Position numbers and translations under genes: made by a program. Of a stretch of 64,000 bases of DNA, positions 50,073 to 60,130 are shown in pieces. The notes below the pieces were generated by a model that saw nothing but the letters and a program-made list of their open reading frames with translations, had not been told where the DNA came from and made no database searches. Source of the DNA: Sphingomonas ginsenosidimutans (GTDB lineage: Bacteria > Pseudomonadota > Alphaproteobacteria > Sphingomonadales > Sphingomonadaceae); contig NZ_NWVD01000003.1 of assembly GCF_002374835.1 (NCBI RefSeq), positions 124,001 to 188,000 on the forward strand. Direction: 5' to 3'. Positions within the stretch are counted from its first letter, which is position 1, and every line of letters begins with the position of its first letter.

Positions 50073-51127
50073 GCGACGCGCGCGCCGCGGCCCGCGCGAT
50101 CGACGCGATGCGGCGCGGCTGGCCGATCGCCATCGCGGCCCCGGGCGAGGCGCCGGTGACGATGCTGGCGATCGAGACTGCCGATGCCGGGCGGCTGGCG
50201 GTGTTCGGTGGCGATTATGCGCTGCTGATCTCCAGCGGGCGGGCCGAGACGCTCAAGCTGACCAACCAGCGCGCCGCCGCCGACCCCGACCTGCCGGTGG
50301 TGATCGAGCGTGCGCCGTGGTTCGACATGGCGACCGCGACCGCGCTGGCCGATCCCCAGCTCGATCTGGCCACCCCGCTCAAGGGGCCGTTCCGTACCGT
50401 GCCGGTCGATCGTCCGCGCGCGCTGGCGGCGGCGTTGCGGCTGGCGCGGGTCGCGGGGCTGCTGCCGGCGTTCTTCATCGATGGTGACGCGGCGCCGGAG
50501 GTGACGGTCGACGTCGCCGATATCGACGCGCACGAGGATGCGGTGCGGTTGCAGATCGCGGTGCGCGCGCGTCTGCCGGTGGCGCAGGCCGAGGATGCCG
50601 AGATCGTCGCGTTCCGCTCGCCCGAAAGCGCCGACGAGCATGTCGCGCTGGTGATCGGCGCGCCCGACGGCAATGCCCCGCTGGTGCGGCTGCACAGCGA
50701 ATGCCTGACGGGGGACGTGCTGGGCAGCCTGAAATGCGATTGTGGGCCGCAGCTGGATGCCGCAATCGCCGCGATTAAGGCGTCGGGTTGGGGTATCCTG
50801 TTGTATCTGCGTCAGGAAGGGCGCGGCATCGGGCTGGTCAACAAGCTGCGCGCCTATGCGTTGCAGGACCAGGGGTTCGACACGGTCGACGCCAATACGC
50901 GGCTGGGCTTCGCGATCGATGCGCGCGATTTCGGCGTCGCGGCGCGGATGCTGAAGCTGCTGGGGCAGGAGCGGGTGCGGCTACTGACCAACAATCCCGC
51001 CAAGGTCGCCGGACTGGAGGCGGCCGGGGTCGCGGTGGCCGAGCGGGTCCCGCATTCGCTGCCGCCGAACCCGCACAACGAACGCTATCTGGCGACCAAG
51101 CGCGACCGCACCGGCCACCAGCTGTAG
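50069..51127 (+). CDS. ribA: GTP cyclohydrolase II with N-terminal extension
   Basis: A 352-residue protein from a GTG overlapping the xth stop (GTGA). The catalytic domain (about residues 160-352) has the zinc site Glu-Cys-Leu-Thr-Gly-Asp-Val, then Cys-Asp-Cys-Gly, and [10 protein letters not shown]. It opens GTP to start riboflavin synthesis. The first 150 residues are an alphaproteobacteria-type extension that lacks the residues expected of an active DHBP synthase. Confidence 0.9.
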   Translation: MSDARAAARAIDAMRRGWPIAIAAPGEAPVTMLAIETADAGRLAVFGGDYALLISSGRAETLKLTNQRAAADPDLPVVIERAPWFDMATATALADPQLDLATPLKGPFRTVPVDRPRALAAALRLARVAGLLPAFFIDGDAAPEVTVDVADIDAHEDAVRLQIAVRARLPVAQAEDAEIVAFRSPESADEHVALVIGAPDGNAPLVRLHSECLTGDVLGSLKCDCGPQLDAAIAAIKASGWGILLYLRQEGRGIGLVNKLRAYALQDQGFDTVDANTRLGFAIDARDFGVAARMLKLLGQERVRLLTNNPAKVAGLEAAGVAVAERVPHSLPPNPHNERYLATKRDRTGHQL

Positions 51128-51799
51128 TCAGCTGAGCAGCGCCGCTACCTCGTTGAAATCACGCGCGATCGCATGGACGCCGATCGCGCGGAGTCGGTCG
51201 GCATGGTCGGGCGCGCAATGCGAGCCGGCGACCAGCCCGATGACGAACGCGCCGCTCGCCACCGCGCCGGTCGCGCCGACGGGCGAGTCCTCGATGATCG
51301 CGCAGCGTTCGATCGGGACGCCCAGCCGCTCGGCGCCGAGCCAGTAGAGATCGGGCGCGGGCTTGCCGTTGGCGACATGCTCGGTGCCGGAATAGAGGTG
51401 GTCGCCGAAGACGTCGGCGATGCCCAGATGATCCAGGTGGGTGCGGATCCAGTGCACCCGGCTGGACGAGACGACCGCGCGCGGCAGGTCGGCGGGGAGC
51501 GAGCGCACGAAGCGCACTGCGCCCGCAACTTCCTCGATTCCCTCGACAAGGCAGCGTTCGTTCTCGGTCACGCGGGCGTCGTGGAAATCATCGGGGACGG
51601 GGCGGCCCAGGAAGCCTTCCATCTCGCGCAGGAAATCCGCGCCCGAGCGGCCCATGAAGCGCGCCATCGATTCCTTGGCGCTGATCGGGTGGCCGATCGC
51701 GGTGAGATAGCCGGCGATGTGGCGGTTGCCGCTTGCCTCGCTTTCGATCAGCACGCCGTCGAAATCGAACAGCAAGGCGGCGAAGCGGGGGGCGGTCAT
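51128..51799 (-). CDS. HAD family phosphatase (beta-phosphoglucomutase-like)
   Basis: A 223-residue HAD-IA protein. Motif I is Phe-Asp-Phe-Asp-Gly-Val-Leu-Ile-Glu-Ser near residues 11-20, motif II is Val-Val-Ser-Ser-Ser, and Lys in Asn-Gly-Lys-Pro-Ala-Pro-Asp and Glu-Asp-Ser-Pro-Val-Gly complete the active site. A helical cap lies between motifs I and II. It is a phosphatase or sugar phosphomutase of unknown substrate. Its start overlaps the end of yggS by 4 bases. Confidence 0.88.
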   Translation of the reverse strand: MTAPRFAALLFDFDGVLIESEASGNRHIAGYLTAIGHPISAKESMARFMGRSGADFLREMEGFLGRPVPDDFHDARVTENERCLVEGIEEVAGAVRFVRSLPADLPRAVVSSSRVHWIRTHLDHLGIADVFGDHLYSGTEHVANGKPAPDLYWLGAERLGVPIERCAIIEDSPVGATGAVASGAFVIGLVAGSHCAPDHADRLRAIGVHAIARDFNEVAALLS

Positions 51800-52455
51800 G
51801 CGCGCGCCCCGAACAGCGCGGAGCCGACGCGGACGTGCGTCGCGCCCAGCGTGACGGCGGTATCCAGATCGTCCGACATGCCCATGCTCAACCCCGTAAC
51901 TCCTTCGTCGCGCGCGATTTTTGCCAGCAGTGCGAAATATGGCGCGGCGTCCAGCCCGGCGGGCGGGATCGCCATCAGCCCCGCCACCGGAAGCGCCGCG
52001 GCGCGCGCCTCGGCCAGCAGGGCGGGGAGGTCGGCGATCGCGCAGCCGCCCTTCTGCTCCTCCATGCCGATATTGACCTGGACGAAACAGGCGGGGCGGC
52101 GGCCGGTCGCGTCCATCGCGCGCGCCAGCGCGGCGATCAGCGAGGGGCGGTCGACGCTGTGGACCGCATCGGCGATCGCGACCGCATCACCGGCCTTGTT
52201 CGATTGCAGCTGGCCGATCAGGTGGAGCCGCGCGTCGGGGAATTCATCACGCAATTCCGGCCACTTGGCCTGCGCCTCCTGGACGCGGTTCTCGCCGAAA
52301 TCGCGCTGGCCGAGCGCCAGGAACGGGCGGATCGCGGCGGCGTCATGGGTTTTGGAGACGGCGATCAGCGTCGCCTCGGCCGGGTCGCGGCGGGCGATGC
52401 GCGCGGCGCGGGCGATGCGGTCGCGGATCGCGGACAGACGGTCGTCGGGGGTCAT
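51796..52455 (-). CDS. YggS family PLP-binding protein (PLP homeostasis)
   Basis: A 219-residue alanine racemase-fold protein from the ATG at 52455. The PLP lysine lies in Leu-Ile-Ala-Val-Ser-Lys-Thr, and Phe-Gly-Glu-Asn-Arg-Val-Gln-Glu and Leu-Ser-Met-Gly-Met-Ser-Asp-Asp-Leu are conserved. It buffers free pyridoxal phosphate and affects amino acid pools. The gene is divergent from the thiamine phosphate synthase-like gene. Confidence 0.93.
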   Translation of the reverse strand: MTPDDRLSAIRDRIARAARIARRDPAEATLIAVSKTHDAAAIRPFLALGQRDFGENRVQEAQAKWPELRDEFPDARLHLIGQLQSNKAGDAVAIADAVHSVDRPSLIAALARAMDATGRRPACFVQVNIGMEEQKGGCAIADLPALLAEARAAALPVAGLMAIPPAGLDAAPYFALLAKIARDEGVTGLSMGMSDDLDTAVTLGATHVRVGSALFGARA

Positions 52456-52477
52456 CGGGGGCGCTATACGGGCGGGG

Positions 52478-53008
52478 ATGCGCGCCCGCCACCCCATCCC
52501 GACGCCGATCCCGACACGCTGGCTGATGACCGACGAACGGCTGGGGGAGGGGCTGTGGCGCGCCCTGGAGCGGTTGCCGCGCGGCGGCGGCGTGGTGTTT
52601 CGCCACTATCGTACCCCGGTGCGGGAGCGGCGCGCGCTGTTCCGGCAGGTGGTGCGGGTGGCGCGGCGACGGCATCTGACCGTGGTGGGGGCCGGCCCAC
52701 GCGGGCTTTCGGGTGCGGACGGAACGCACCAAAGCGTTGCATTCGGCGTGGTGACGTGGTCGGTCCACAATCGCCGGGAGGCGGTGCGCGCACGCCGCGC
52801 GGGCGCCGACGTGCTGTTCGTGTCGCCGATTTTCGCGACACGATCGCATCCGGGGGCGCGCGCGAAAGGCCCGCTGCGCGCACGGTTGGCGGCGGGGCGC
52901 GGCGCCGGCGTGCTGATCGCGCTGGGTGGGATGGACGAAACGCGGTTCCGGCGCGTCAGGCCGCTGGGATTCGCCGGTTATGCCGCGATCGATGCGTGGA
53001 GCCGCTAG
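52478..53008 (+). CDS. Thiamine phosphate synthase-like protein
   Basis: A 176-residue TIM-barrel-type protein read from the ATG at 52478. Segments Gly-Val-Val-Phe-Arg-His-Tyr, His-Asn-Arg-Arg-Glu-Ala-Val-Arg-Ala, Asp-Val-Leu-Phe-Val-Ser-Pro-Ile-Phe-Ala-Thr and Ala-Leu-Gly-Gly-Met match TenI/ThiE-like proteins. At 176 residues it is shorter than ThiE (about 210) and lacks the canonical N-terminal substrate motifs, so it may not make thiamine phosphate. Divergent with yggS. Confidence 0.78.
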   Translation: MRARHPIPTPIPTRWLMTDERLGEGLWRALERLPRGGGVVFRHYRTPVRERRALFRQVVRVARRRHLTVVGAGPRGLSGADGTHQSVAFGVVTWSVHNRREAVRARRAGADVLFVSPIFATRSHPGARAKGPLRARLAAGRGAGVLIALGGMDETRFRRVRPLGFAGYAAIDAWSR

Positions 53009-53023
53009 CCCCGACGCGTGACA

Positions 53024-53734
53024 TCAGAAGCGGAAGGCAGTGCCCACATAGACCGCCTGGCTGTCGCGGCGATCGTCGTCGAGGCGGGCGAGCCGGTCAC
53101 GTTCGGTCTTGAGCCGCATCCCGGCGGTCAGATCGATATTGCGGGTGAGCGCATAGCTGCCGCCGACATCCAGCGAATAGCTGGACGGTTCGCTGACCGC
53201 ACGCACGGTGCCCGGCAGCGCGCGATCAGCGCCGGCGCTGATCCGCCCGGTCCATTTGTTGCCCGAATAGCTGAGCGCGACGTCCCCTGCCTCCCGGCTG
53301 CCCGGGACGGGGCCGAGATCGACCTTGGCGAGATCGCCCGACACCGCGAACCGCTTCCACCCGACGGCGACGCCCAGGTTGTAGGCGATCGGCGCCACGC
53401 CGACGGTCGGCGCGCTGGCGGCGTAGCGAGTCGAGTCGCGACCCGCCGATGCCGAACGCGCGCGGACCGCGACGGTGACCGCGCGGTTGCCGTTGCGCGC
53501 CTCTGACGGGGTGAAGTGGAAATCGCCGCCGTCCAGCCCGCCGCGCGCGAACAGCGCGGCCAGTTTCGGATCGGCGGCGGAGGGGGTGAAGGAACCGGCG
53601 ATACGCGGCGTCGTCACCGATTTGCGCGGCGCGCGGACGCTGGTGTCAGCCGCGCCGATCGCCGGCACGGCCGCCACCGCGGCGACCAGAGCGGCCGCGG
53701 TCATTCCAACAGCGATGTGGCGCGCATATGCCAC
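53024..53734 (-). CDS. Hypothetical outer-membrane beta-barrel-like protein
   Basis: A 236-residue exported protein. The signal peptide (about residues 1-28) ends Ala-Ile-Gly-Ala-Ala. Alternating strands include Tyr-Asn-Leu-Gly-Val-Ala-Val-Gly-Trp, Ala-Leu-Ser-Tyr-Ser-Gly and Leu-Asp-Val-Gly-Gly-Ser-Tyr-Ala-Leu, and the last residue is Phe in Val-Gly-Thr-Ala-Phe-Arg-Phe, the usual outer-membrane insertion signal. Function unknown; its size fits a small barrel of about eight strands. Confidence 0.68.
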   Translation of the reverse strand: MAYARHIAVGMTAAALVAAVAAVPAIGAADTSVRAPRKSVTTPRIAGSFTPSAADPKLAALFARGGLDGGDFHFTPSEARNGNRAVTVAVRARSASAGRDSTRYAASAPTVGVAPIAYNLGVAVGWKRFAVSGDLAKVDLGPVPGSREAGDVALSYSGNKWTGRISAGADRALPGTVRAVSEPSSYSLDVGGSYALTRNIDLTAGMRLKTERDRLARLDDDRRDSQAVYVGTAFRF

Positions 53735-53932
53735 GAATCGAACCCATCCCCTTTTGCCCCGGCGTCATATACCGGACGACATGAAGGCGGGGTAACAGGA
53801 ATCGGTTCCTTGTCCATCGCCGCCGGCACGCTTTTCGACAGGCTGTTGCATCATGTCCACAATGTGGCGTGCTTGCGGGGGGCGGAGGGCGCGGGTACTA
53901 GCGAAGGCATAGACGAGATTTCCTGAAGGACG

Positions 53933-54376
53933 ATGCCGATGTTCCGCCCCTCGCGTACCGCGGTTGCGCTGTGTGCCGCTCTTGCCCTGGCCGCCTGTGG
54001 CGGCGGGCGCGGCGCCCGCCCGCAGGGCGATATCGCCGCGTCGAAGGTGACGACGATCGGCGTCAACAGCTATCTGTGGCGCGCCACGCTGGACACGCTG
54101 AGCTTCATGCCGCTGGTCCAGACCGATTCCAACGGCGGCGTCATCGTCACCGACTGGTACGTCAACCCGCAGCTGCCGACCGAGCGGATGAAGCTGACCG
54201 TGTCGATCCTGGACCAGGACCTGCGCGCCGATGCGGTGCGCGTCGCCGCGCTGCGCGAGGTGAACCGCGGCGGCCAGTGGGTGGCCGCCCCGGTCGAGGC
54301 GGCGACGACGCAGAAGCTGGAAGACATCATTCTGACCCGTGCACGCGACCTGCGCCGCGGCGCGATCACCGGCTGA
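53933..54376 (+). CDS. DUF3576 family lipoprotein
   Basis: A 147-residue protein with lipobox Leu-Ala-Ala-Cys at about Cys22. The DUF3576 core is [14 protein letters not shown], then Thr-Asp-Trp-Tyr and Glu-Arg-Met-Lys. The family is alphaproteobacterial and usually lies just before leuS, as here (19-base gap). It has no assigned role but is likely an envelope protein. An ATG at 53939 is an alternative start. Confidence 0.88.
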   Translation: MPMFRPSRTAVALCAALALAACGGGRGARPQGDIAASKVTTIGVNSYLWRATLDTLSFMPLVQTDSNGGVIVTDWYVNPQLPTERMKLTVSILDQDLRADAVRVAALREVNRGGQWVAAPVEAATTQKLEDIILTRARDLRRGAITG

Positions 54377-54395
54377 GGCGGGCGACCACGCGACC

Positions 54396-56891
54396 ATGGC
54401 ATCCCGTTTCAACGCCCTGAAGGCGGACGCGCACTGGCAACAGGTGTGGGACGAGGCGCGCACCTTCGCCGCCGACGACCATAGTGCCAGGCCCAAGACC
54501 TATGTGCTGGAGATGTTCCCCTATCCGTCGGGGAAGATCCACATGGGGCACGTGCGCAACTATACGATGGGCGACGTGCTGGCGCGGTATCGCCGGATGA
54601 CCGGGCACGAGGTGCTGCACCCGATGGGCTGGGACGCCTTCGGCATGCCGGCTGAAAATGCCGCGATGGAAAAGAAGGTGCATCCCGGCACCTGGACGCG
54701 CGCCAATATCGGCACGATGAAGGCGCAGCTCAAACGGCTGGGCTTCGCGCTGGACTGGACGCGCGAGCTGGCGACGTGCGAGCCGGATTATTACGGCCAC
54801 GAACAGGCGCTGTTCCTCGATTTCTACCAATCCGGCCTCGTCTATCGCAAGGAGTCGGCGGTCAACTGGGACCCGGTCGACATGACCGTGCTGGCCAACG
54901 AACAGGTGATCGACGGGCGCGGCTGGCGCTCCGGCGCGCTGGTCGAGAAGCGCAAGCTGAGCCAGTGGTTCCTGAAGATCACGCAGTTCGCCGATGAATT
55001 GCTCGACGGGCTGGGATCACTGGAACATTGGCCGGACAAGGTGCGGCTGATGCAGGAGAACTGGATCGGCAAGAGCCAGGGGCTGCAATTCCGCTTCGCG
55101 CTGTCGGACGGCGGCAGCGTCGAGGTGTTTACGACGCGCCCCGACACGATGTTCGGCGCCAGCTTCGTCGCGGTCGCCGCCGATCACCCGATCGCGCAGG
55201 CGGTGGCGGCGGGCAACCCGGACGCGGCGGCGTTCATCGAACGCTGTAAGCAAGGCGGAACCACCGCCGCCGAACTGGAAACGCAGGAAAAGCTGGGGTT
55301 CGACACCGGGCTGACCGCGACCCATCCGCTCGGCGCGGGCGAGCTGCCAGTGTATATCGCGAACTTCGTGCTGATGGAGTACGGCACCGGCGCGGTGTTC
55401 GGCGTGCCCGCGCACGACCAGCGCGATTTCGACTTCGCGACCAAATACGCGCTGCCGATCCGCCGCGTGGTGTCGGACGGCGACAAGCCCGACCCCGACT
55501 TCCGCGAGCCGGAGGCCTATACCGGGCCGGGGACGCTGGTGAATTCGCACTTCCTGGACGGGATGGACGTCGAGGACGCCAAGCGCGCAGTGATCGCGCG
55601 GGCCGAGGATGGCGGCTGGGGCAAGGGCTCGACCGTCTATCGCCTGCGCGACTGGGGCGTCAGCCGCCAGCGTTACTGGGGCACGCCGATCCCGATCATC
55701 CACTGCCCGACGTGCGGCGAGGTGGCGGTGCCGCGCGAGCAATTGCCGGTGACGCTGCCCGATGACGTCACCTTCGACGTGCCGGGCAATCCGCTCGACC
55801 GGCACCCGACGTGGAAGCATGTGGCGTGCCCGCACTGCGGCGGTGAGGCGCTGCGCGATACCGACACGCTCGATACGTTCGCCGATTCGTCGTGGTATTT
55901 CATCCGCTTTGCCAGCCAGCCCAAGGACCGGCCGTTCGATCGCTCGGTCGCCGAAAGCTGGCTGCCGGTGGCGCAATATATCGGCGGGGTCGAACATGCG
56001 ATCCTGCACCTGCTCTATGCGCGCTTCTGGACCCGGGCGTTGCGGCATGTCGGGCTGATCGACCTGGCCGAGCCGTTCACCGGGCTGTTCACGCAGGGCA
56101 TGGTGACGCACGAGACGTACAAGGCCGCGGACGGGCGCTGGCTGGCGCCCGACGAGGTACGCGACGGCGTGGAGATCGCGGGCGGCGGCGCGGTGACGGT
56201 CGGCCGCGTCGAGAAGATGTCCAAGTCGAAGAAGAACACCGTCGATCCCGAGCCGATCGTCGATCAGTATGGCGCGGATGCGGTGCGGTGGTTCATGCTT
56301 TCCGACAGCCCGCCCGAGCGCGACCTGGAATGGAGCGAGAACGGCATCGAGGGCGCGTGGCGCTTCGTCCAGCGGCTGTGGCGCTTGTTCGACGGCGAGG
56401 CTTCCGGCGCGACGGGCAGCGACGCGGCGCTGGACCGCAAGCTGCACCAGACGATCGCGGGCGTCGGCGCGGATATCGAGGCGCTGTCGTTCAACAAGGC
56501 GGTCGCCAAGCTGTACGAACTGACCAGCGCGATCGAAAAGGCCGCGCCGTCCGCGTCGCGCGACACCGCGATCGCCACGCTGATGCGGCTCGTGGCGCCG
56601 ATGGTGCCGCATATCGCTGAGGAAGCCTGGGCCGCGCGCGCGCAGGGCGGGTTGATCGCCGATACCGAATGGCCGGCGGTCGACCCGGCGCTGCTGGTCG
56701 AGGATGAGGTGACGATCGCGATCCAGGTCAACGGCAAGCTGCGCGAGACGCTGACGCTGGCGAAGGGGCTGCCCAAGGACGAGGTCGAGGCTGCGGCGCT
56801 GGCGGTCGACAAGATCGTCCGCGCGCTGGACGGCAACGCGCCGCGCAAGGTGATCGTGGTGCCCGACCGGCTGGTCAACGTGGTCCTGTGA
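54396..56891 (+). CDS. leuS: Leucyl-tRNA synthetase
   Basis: An 831-residue class I synthetase from the ATG at 54396. The HIGH-type motif is [12 protein letters not shown] and the KMSKS loop is [10 protein letters not shown]. An editing domain (about residues 230-420) and a zinc-type Cys-Pro-Thr-Cys segment lie between them. It charges tRNA-Leu. It begins the leuS-lptE-holA series. Confidence 0.97.
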   Translation: MASRFNALKADAHWQQVWDEARTFAADDHSARPKTYVLEMFPYPSGKIHMGHVRNYTMGDVLARYRRMTGHEVLHPMGWDAFGMPAENAAMEKKVHPGTWTRANIGTMKAQLKRLGFALDWTRELATCEPDYYGHEQALFLDFYQSGLVYRKESAVNWDPVDMTVLANEQVIDGRGWRSGALVEKRKLSQWFLKITQFADELLDGLGSLEHWPDKVRLMQENWIGKSQGLQFRFALSDGGSVEVFTTRPDTMFGASFVAVAADHPIAQAVAAGNPDAAAFIERCKQGGTTAAELETQEKLGFDTGLTATHPLGAGELPVYIANFVLMEYGTGAVFGVPAHDQRDFDFATKYALPIRRVVSDGDKPDPDFREPEAYTGPGTLVNSHFLDGMDVEDAKRAVIARAEDGGWGKGSTVYRLRDWGVSRQRYWGTPIPIIHCPTCGEVAVPREQLPVTLPDDVTFDVPGNPLDRHPTWKHVACPHCGGEALRDTDTLDTFADSSWYFIRFASQPKDRPFDRSVAESWLPVAQYIGGVEHAILHLLYARFWTRALRHVGLIDLAEPFTGLFTQGMVTHETYKAADGRWLAPDEVRDGVEIAGGGAVTVGRVEKMSKSKKNTVDPEPIVDQYGADAVRWFMLSDSPPERDLEWSENGIEGAWRFVQRLWRLFDGEASGATGSDAALDRKLHQTIAGVGADIEALSFNKAVAKLYELTSAIEKAAPSASRDTAIATLMRLVAPMVPHIAEEAWAARAQGGLIADTEWPAVDPALLVEDEVTIAIQVNGKLRETLTLAKGLPKDEVEAAALAVDKIVRALDGNAPRKVIVVPDRLVNVVL

Positions 56892-57442
56892 TGCGCGGCG
56901 CGCTTCTCCTGATGCCGTTGCTGCTGGCGGCGGGCGGGTGCACGTTGCAGCCGCTGTACGCCGGCGGTGCGGCGGGGCCGGTCGCCGCCTCGCTGTCGGG
57001 GATTGAGGTGGCGCCGATCCAGGGCAAGGCGGGCTGGCTGGTCGCCAACGCGCTGCGCGACCGGCTGGGTGCGATGGGCGGCGCACAGGGCGGGGGCGCG
57101 GCGCGCTATCGGCTCAACGTCGTGCTCGACGACCAGATCATCGGCCTTGGCGCGCGCGCCGACGATGCGGTGTCGCGCGAGCGGCGGACGCTCCGCGCGC
57201 GCTTCCAGCTGATCGAGGCGGGCAAGGGCACCGTGGTGCTCGATGCGACCGCCGGATCGGATGCGGGAATCGACGTGGTCGGTTCGGAATATGCGACGAT
57301 CGCGGCGGAAAGCACCGCGCTGGAGCGATTGTCGGACACGGTCGCCGAACAGATCGTCGGGCGGCTGGCGCTGTATGCGCGGCGCACGCAGGCGACAGCC
57401 GGGGCGACCGCCGGAACCGCGGCGGGTACGCCCGCGCCATGA
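56891..57442 (+). CDS. lptE: LPS-assembly lipoprotein LptE
   Basis: A 183-residue lipoprotein whose ATG overlaps the leuS stop by one base (TGATG); a GTG at 56888 is also in frame. The signal ends Ala-Ala-Gly-Gly-Cys-Thr-Leu-Gln-Pro-Leu-Tyr, with lipidation at Cys17, the typical LptE start. It plugs the LptD barrel in the outer membrane. It ends in a low-complexity Ala/Thr/Gly tail. Confidence 0.87.
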   Translation: MRGALLLMPLLLAAGGCTLQPLYAGGAAGPVAASLSGIEVAPIQGKAGWLVANALRDRLGAMGGAQGGGAARYRLNVVLDDQIIGLGARADDAVSRERRTLRARFQLIEAGKGTVVLDATAGSDAGIDVVGSEYATIAAESTALERLSDTVAEQIVGRLALYARRTQATAGATAGTAAGTPAP

Positions 57443-58449
57443 AGGTGACCGAGCCGCGGCTGACGGCTGCGCTCGACCGGCCGCCGGCGGATATCCGGCT
57501 CTACCTGCTCCACGGTCCCGACGAATCGACCGCGATGGCGTTCGCCGCGCGGCTGGGCAAGGCGCTGGGCGCGGGGGCGGAGCGTGTCGACCTCGACGGC
57601 GCGACGCTGCGCGGCGATCCGGCACGGTTGAGCGACGAGGCGGCGGCGATCTCGCTGTTCGGCGATGCGCGCTGGATCCGCGTGACCGGGGCGGGGGAGG
57701 AATCGGTCGAGGCGGTCGAGGCGCTGCTGGCGGCGGAGCAGGCGGGCAATCCGGCGGTGATGATCGCCTCGAGCGTCAAGGCGACCGGCAAGCTGGTGAA
57801 GGCCGCGATCGATTCGGATCGCGCGATGGCGTTCGCCTGCTATCCGCCGAACGCGCGCGATGCCGGCGCGGTGGTCAACGATCTGGCGCGCACGCACGGG
57901 CTGCGGATCGCGCCGGCGGCGGTGCAGCGGATCGTCCGCGCCGCGGACGGCGACCGCGCGGTGATGGCACGCGAGGTCGAGAAGCTGGCGCTGTACGTCG
58001 ATGCCGCGCCCGACCGGCCCGCCGACGCGGATGAAGCGGCGCTGGACGCGATCGGTGCCGACATTGCGGAGGGCGAGATCGGCGAGATCGTGCTGGCGGC
58101 GACCGCGGGCGAGGTGGCGGTGCTGGTCGAGGCGCTTCGGCGGATGAACGGCGCGGATGCCTCGCCGATCCCGATCCTGCGCGCGCTCGGGCGACGGCTG
58201 GTGACGCTGGCGGAGATGCGTGCGGCGGTCGAGGGCGGGGAGGGCATCGATCAGGTGATGAAGCGCCACCGCGTCTTCTGGAAGGAAGAGGCCGCGACAG
58301 CGGCGGCGGTGCGCAAGTGGAAGCTGGCCGATCTGGTCGCCGCGCAGGCGGCGGCGCGGCGCACCGAGCGCGAGGCGATCGCGCTGGGGCCGGCGGGGCG
58401 CGTCGCGGCGGACGCCTTCCTGCTGCGGCTGGCGCGGCGGGTGGGCTAG
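57439..58449 (+). CDS. holA: DNA polymerase III delta subunit
   Basis: A 336-residue clamp-loader subunit. The N-terminal region has Leu-Tyr-Leu-Leu-His-Gly-Pro-Asp-Glu-Ser-Thr and the middle has the usual Asp-Arg-Ala-Val-Met-Ala-Arg-Glu-Val-Glu-Lys-Leu. It opens the beta clamp for loading. It follows lptE with a 4-base overlap and is convergent with parB (4-base overlap). Confidence 0.9.
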   Translation: MKVTEPRLTAALDRPPADIRLYLLHGPDESTAMAFAARLGKALGAGAERVDLDGATLRGDPARLSDEAAAISLFGDARWIRVTGAGEESVEAVEALLAAEQAGNPAVMIASSVKATGKLVKAAIDSDRAMAFACYPPNARDAGAVVNDLARTHGLRIAPAAVQRIVRAADGDRAVMAREVEKLALYVDAAPDRPADADEAALDAIGADIAEGEIGEIVLAATAGEVAVLVEALRRMNGADASPIPILRALGRRLVTLAEMRAAVEGGEGIDQVMKRHRVFWKEEAATAAAVRKWKLADLVAAQAAARRTEREAIALGPAGRVAADAFLLRLARRVG

Positions 58450-59354
58450 ATCCGCTCCCCGCTCAGCCGCTGGCAGACCATGTCGAGCTGGTCGAGCGTG
58501 CTGTAGTCGAGCGTGATCGAGCCATGGCCTTCGGGATGGAAGGCGATGTGCACCTTCAGCCCGAGAAGGTCGGCGAGCTGGCGTTCCAGCGCCTCGATAT
58601 CGGCGCTGCCGGTAGCATGATCCGAAAAGCCCGCACGGCGTGGTGCCGAACCGCCGGAGCCGCCGCGCTTGACGTCAGCGGCGAGCTTCTCGGTCTGGCG
58701 GACCGACAGGCCCTGCGCCACCACCTGGTCGGCGAGCGCCATCGGATCGGCCGCGCCCAGGATCGCGCGGGCGTGCCCCATGGTCAGCGCCCCCTCCACG
58801 ACGCGGGCCTGGATTTCGGCAGGAAGATCGAGCAATCGCAACAGGTTGGCGACATGGCTGCGCGATTTGTGGACCGCCTTGGCCAGTGCCTCCTGCGTGT
58901 GGCCGAATTCGTCGAGCAGCCGCTGATAGGCCTGCGCCTCCTCGATCGCGTTGAGATCCTGCCGCTGGATATTCTCCAGAAGAGCGATCTGCAGCGTTTC
59001 GCTGTCGGAATAGTCGCGGACGACGACCGGCACCTCGTGGAGACGCGCGCGCTGCGCCGCGCGCCAGCGGCGTTCGCCGGCGACGATCTGGTAATCATGG
59101 CCGTGGGGGCGGACGATGATCGGCTGGATCACGCCGCGCTCGGCGATCGAGGCGGCGAGTTCCTCCAGCGCGGCTTCGTCGAAATGGCGGCGCGGCTGGC
59201 CGGGGTGGGGGGCGATCGCGCTGACCGGTATCATCCGCACCGCGCCGCGCGCCGGGCCGTCGGCGGCGGTATCGCGTTCGTCGCGGGCGACGTCGCCGAG
59301 CAGCGCGTTGAGGCCGCGGCCGAGGCCGCTGCGGTTCCGGCGGGCGTCGGTCAT
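58446..59354 (-). CDS. parB: Chromosome partitioning protein ParB
   Basis: A 302-residue CTP-dependent clamp protein. The N-terminal ParB/Srx domain contains Gly-Glu-Arg-Arg-Trp-Arg-Ala-Ala and Glu-Asn-Ile-Gln-Arg-Gln-Asp-Leu-Asn. The helix-turn-helix that reads parS is around Lys-Ser-Arg-Ser-His-Val-Ala-Asn-Leu-Leu-Arg-Leu. The C terminus dimerises. It loads at parS and spreads to segregate the origin. It overlaps parA by 4 bases. Confidence 0.97.
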   Translation of the reverse strand: MTDARRNRSGLGRGLNALLGDVARDERDTAADGPARGAVRMIPVSAIAPHPGQPRRHFDEAALEELAASIAERGVIQPIIVRPHGHDYQIVAGERRWRAAQRARLHEVPVVVRDYSDSETLQIALLENIQRQDLNAIEEAQAYQRLLDEFGHTQEALAKAVHKSRSHVANLLRLLDLPAEIQARVVEGALTMGHARAILGAADPMALADQVVAQGLSVRQTEKLAADVKRGGSGGSAPRRAGFSDHATGSADIEALERQLADLLGLKVHIAFHPEGHGSITLDYSTLDQLDMVCQRLSGERI

Positions 59355-60130
59355 GCTACTTCCTTCTCTCTCGGTAGCCGCTGGAGCACTTCGCGCGCGA
59401 GGGCCATATAGGCCTCCGACCCGCTGCAGCGATGATCGTAGATCAGCGCGGGCAGGCCGTGGCTGGGCGCCTCCGACAGGCGCACGTTACGCGGGATGAC
59501 GGTGTCGAACACCACCTTGCCCAGCACCGCGCGCACGTCGTTCGATACCTGATCGGTCAGGCGGTTGCGGCGATCGTACATGGTCAACGCGACGCCGAGT
59601 ATCGACAGCGACGGGTTGAAGCGCGCACGGATCCGCTCGACGGTGTTGAGCAGCTGGCTCAACCCCTCCAGCGCGAAGAATTCGCATTGCAGCGGCACCA
59701 GCAAGGCATCGGCGGCGACCATCGCGTTGATCGTCAGCAACCCGAGCGAGGGCGGGCAATCAATGAGGACGATGTCCCAGCGATCCTCCGCCAGCTCCAT
59801 CGCGCGATACAGGCGGTGGGTGCGCTGATCGAGTTCGACCAGCTCAATCTCCGCGCCGGACAGATCGACGGTGGCGGGGACGATATCGAGCTTGGGGATG
59901 CTGGTGGGCACGGCGGCGGGGACCAACCCATCGCGTTCGATCAGCACATCATAGCTCGACCGGCCGCGCTGTGCCTGCGCAATGCCTAGCCCGGTCGAGG
60001 CGTTGCCTTGCGGATCGAGATCGATCAGCAGGACGCGATGCCCGGACGCGGCCAGCGCGGTGGCGACGTTGATGGCGCTGGTGGTCTTCCCCACGCCACC
60101 CTTTTGATTGGCCACGGCGATGCAGAACAT
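59351..60130 (-). CDS. parA: Chromosome partitioning ATPase ParA
   Basis: A 259-residue deviant-Walker ATPase. The P-loop is Asn-Gln-Lys-Gly-Gly-Val-Gly-Lys-Thr-Thr near residues 8-17, and Asp-Leu-Asp-Pro-Gln-Gly-Asn and Leu-Ile-Asp-Cys-Pro-Pro-Ser follow. It binds nucleoid DNA and moves ParB-parS complexes after replication. Its ATG overlaps the rsmG stop by one base. Confidence 0.97.
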   Translation of the reverse strand: MFCIAVANQKGGVGKTTSAINVATALAASGHRVLLIDLDPQGNASTGLGIAQAQRGRSSYDVLIERDGLVPAAVPTSIPKLDIVPATVDLSGAEIELVELDQRTHRLYRAMELAEDRWDIVLIDCPPSLGLLTINAMVAADALLVPLQCEFFALEGLSQLLNTVERIRARFNPSLSILGVALTMYDRRNRLTDQVSNDVRAVLGKVVFDTVIPRNVRLSEAPSHGLPALIYDHRCSGSEAYMALAREVLQRLPREKEVA

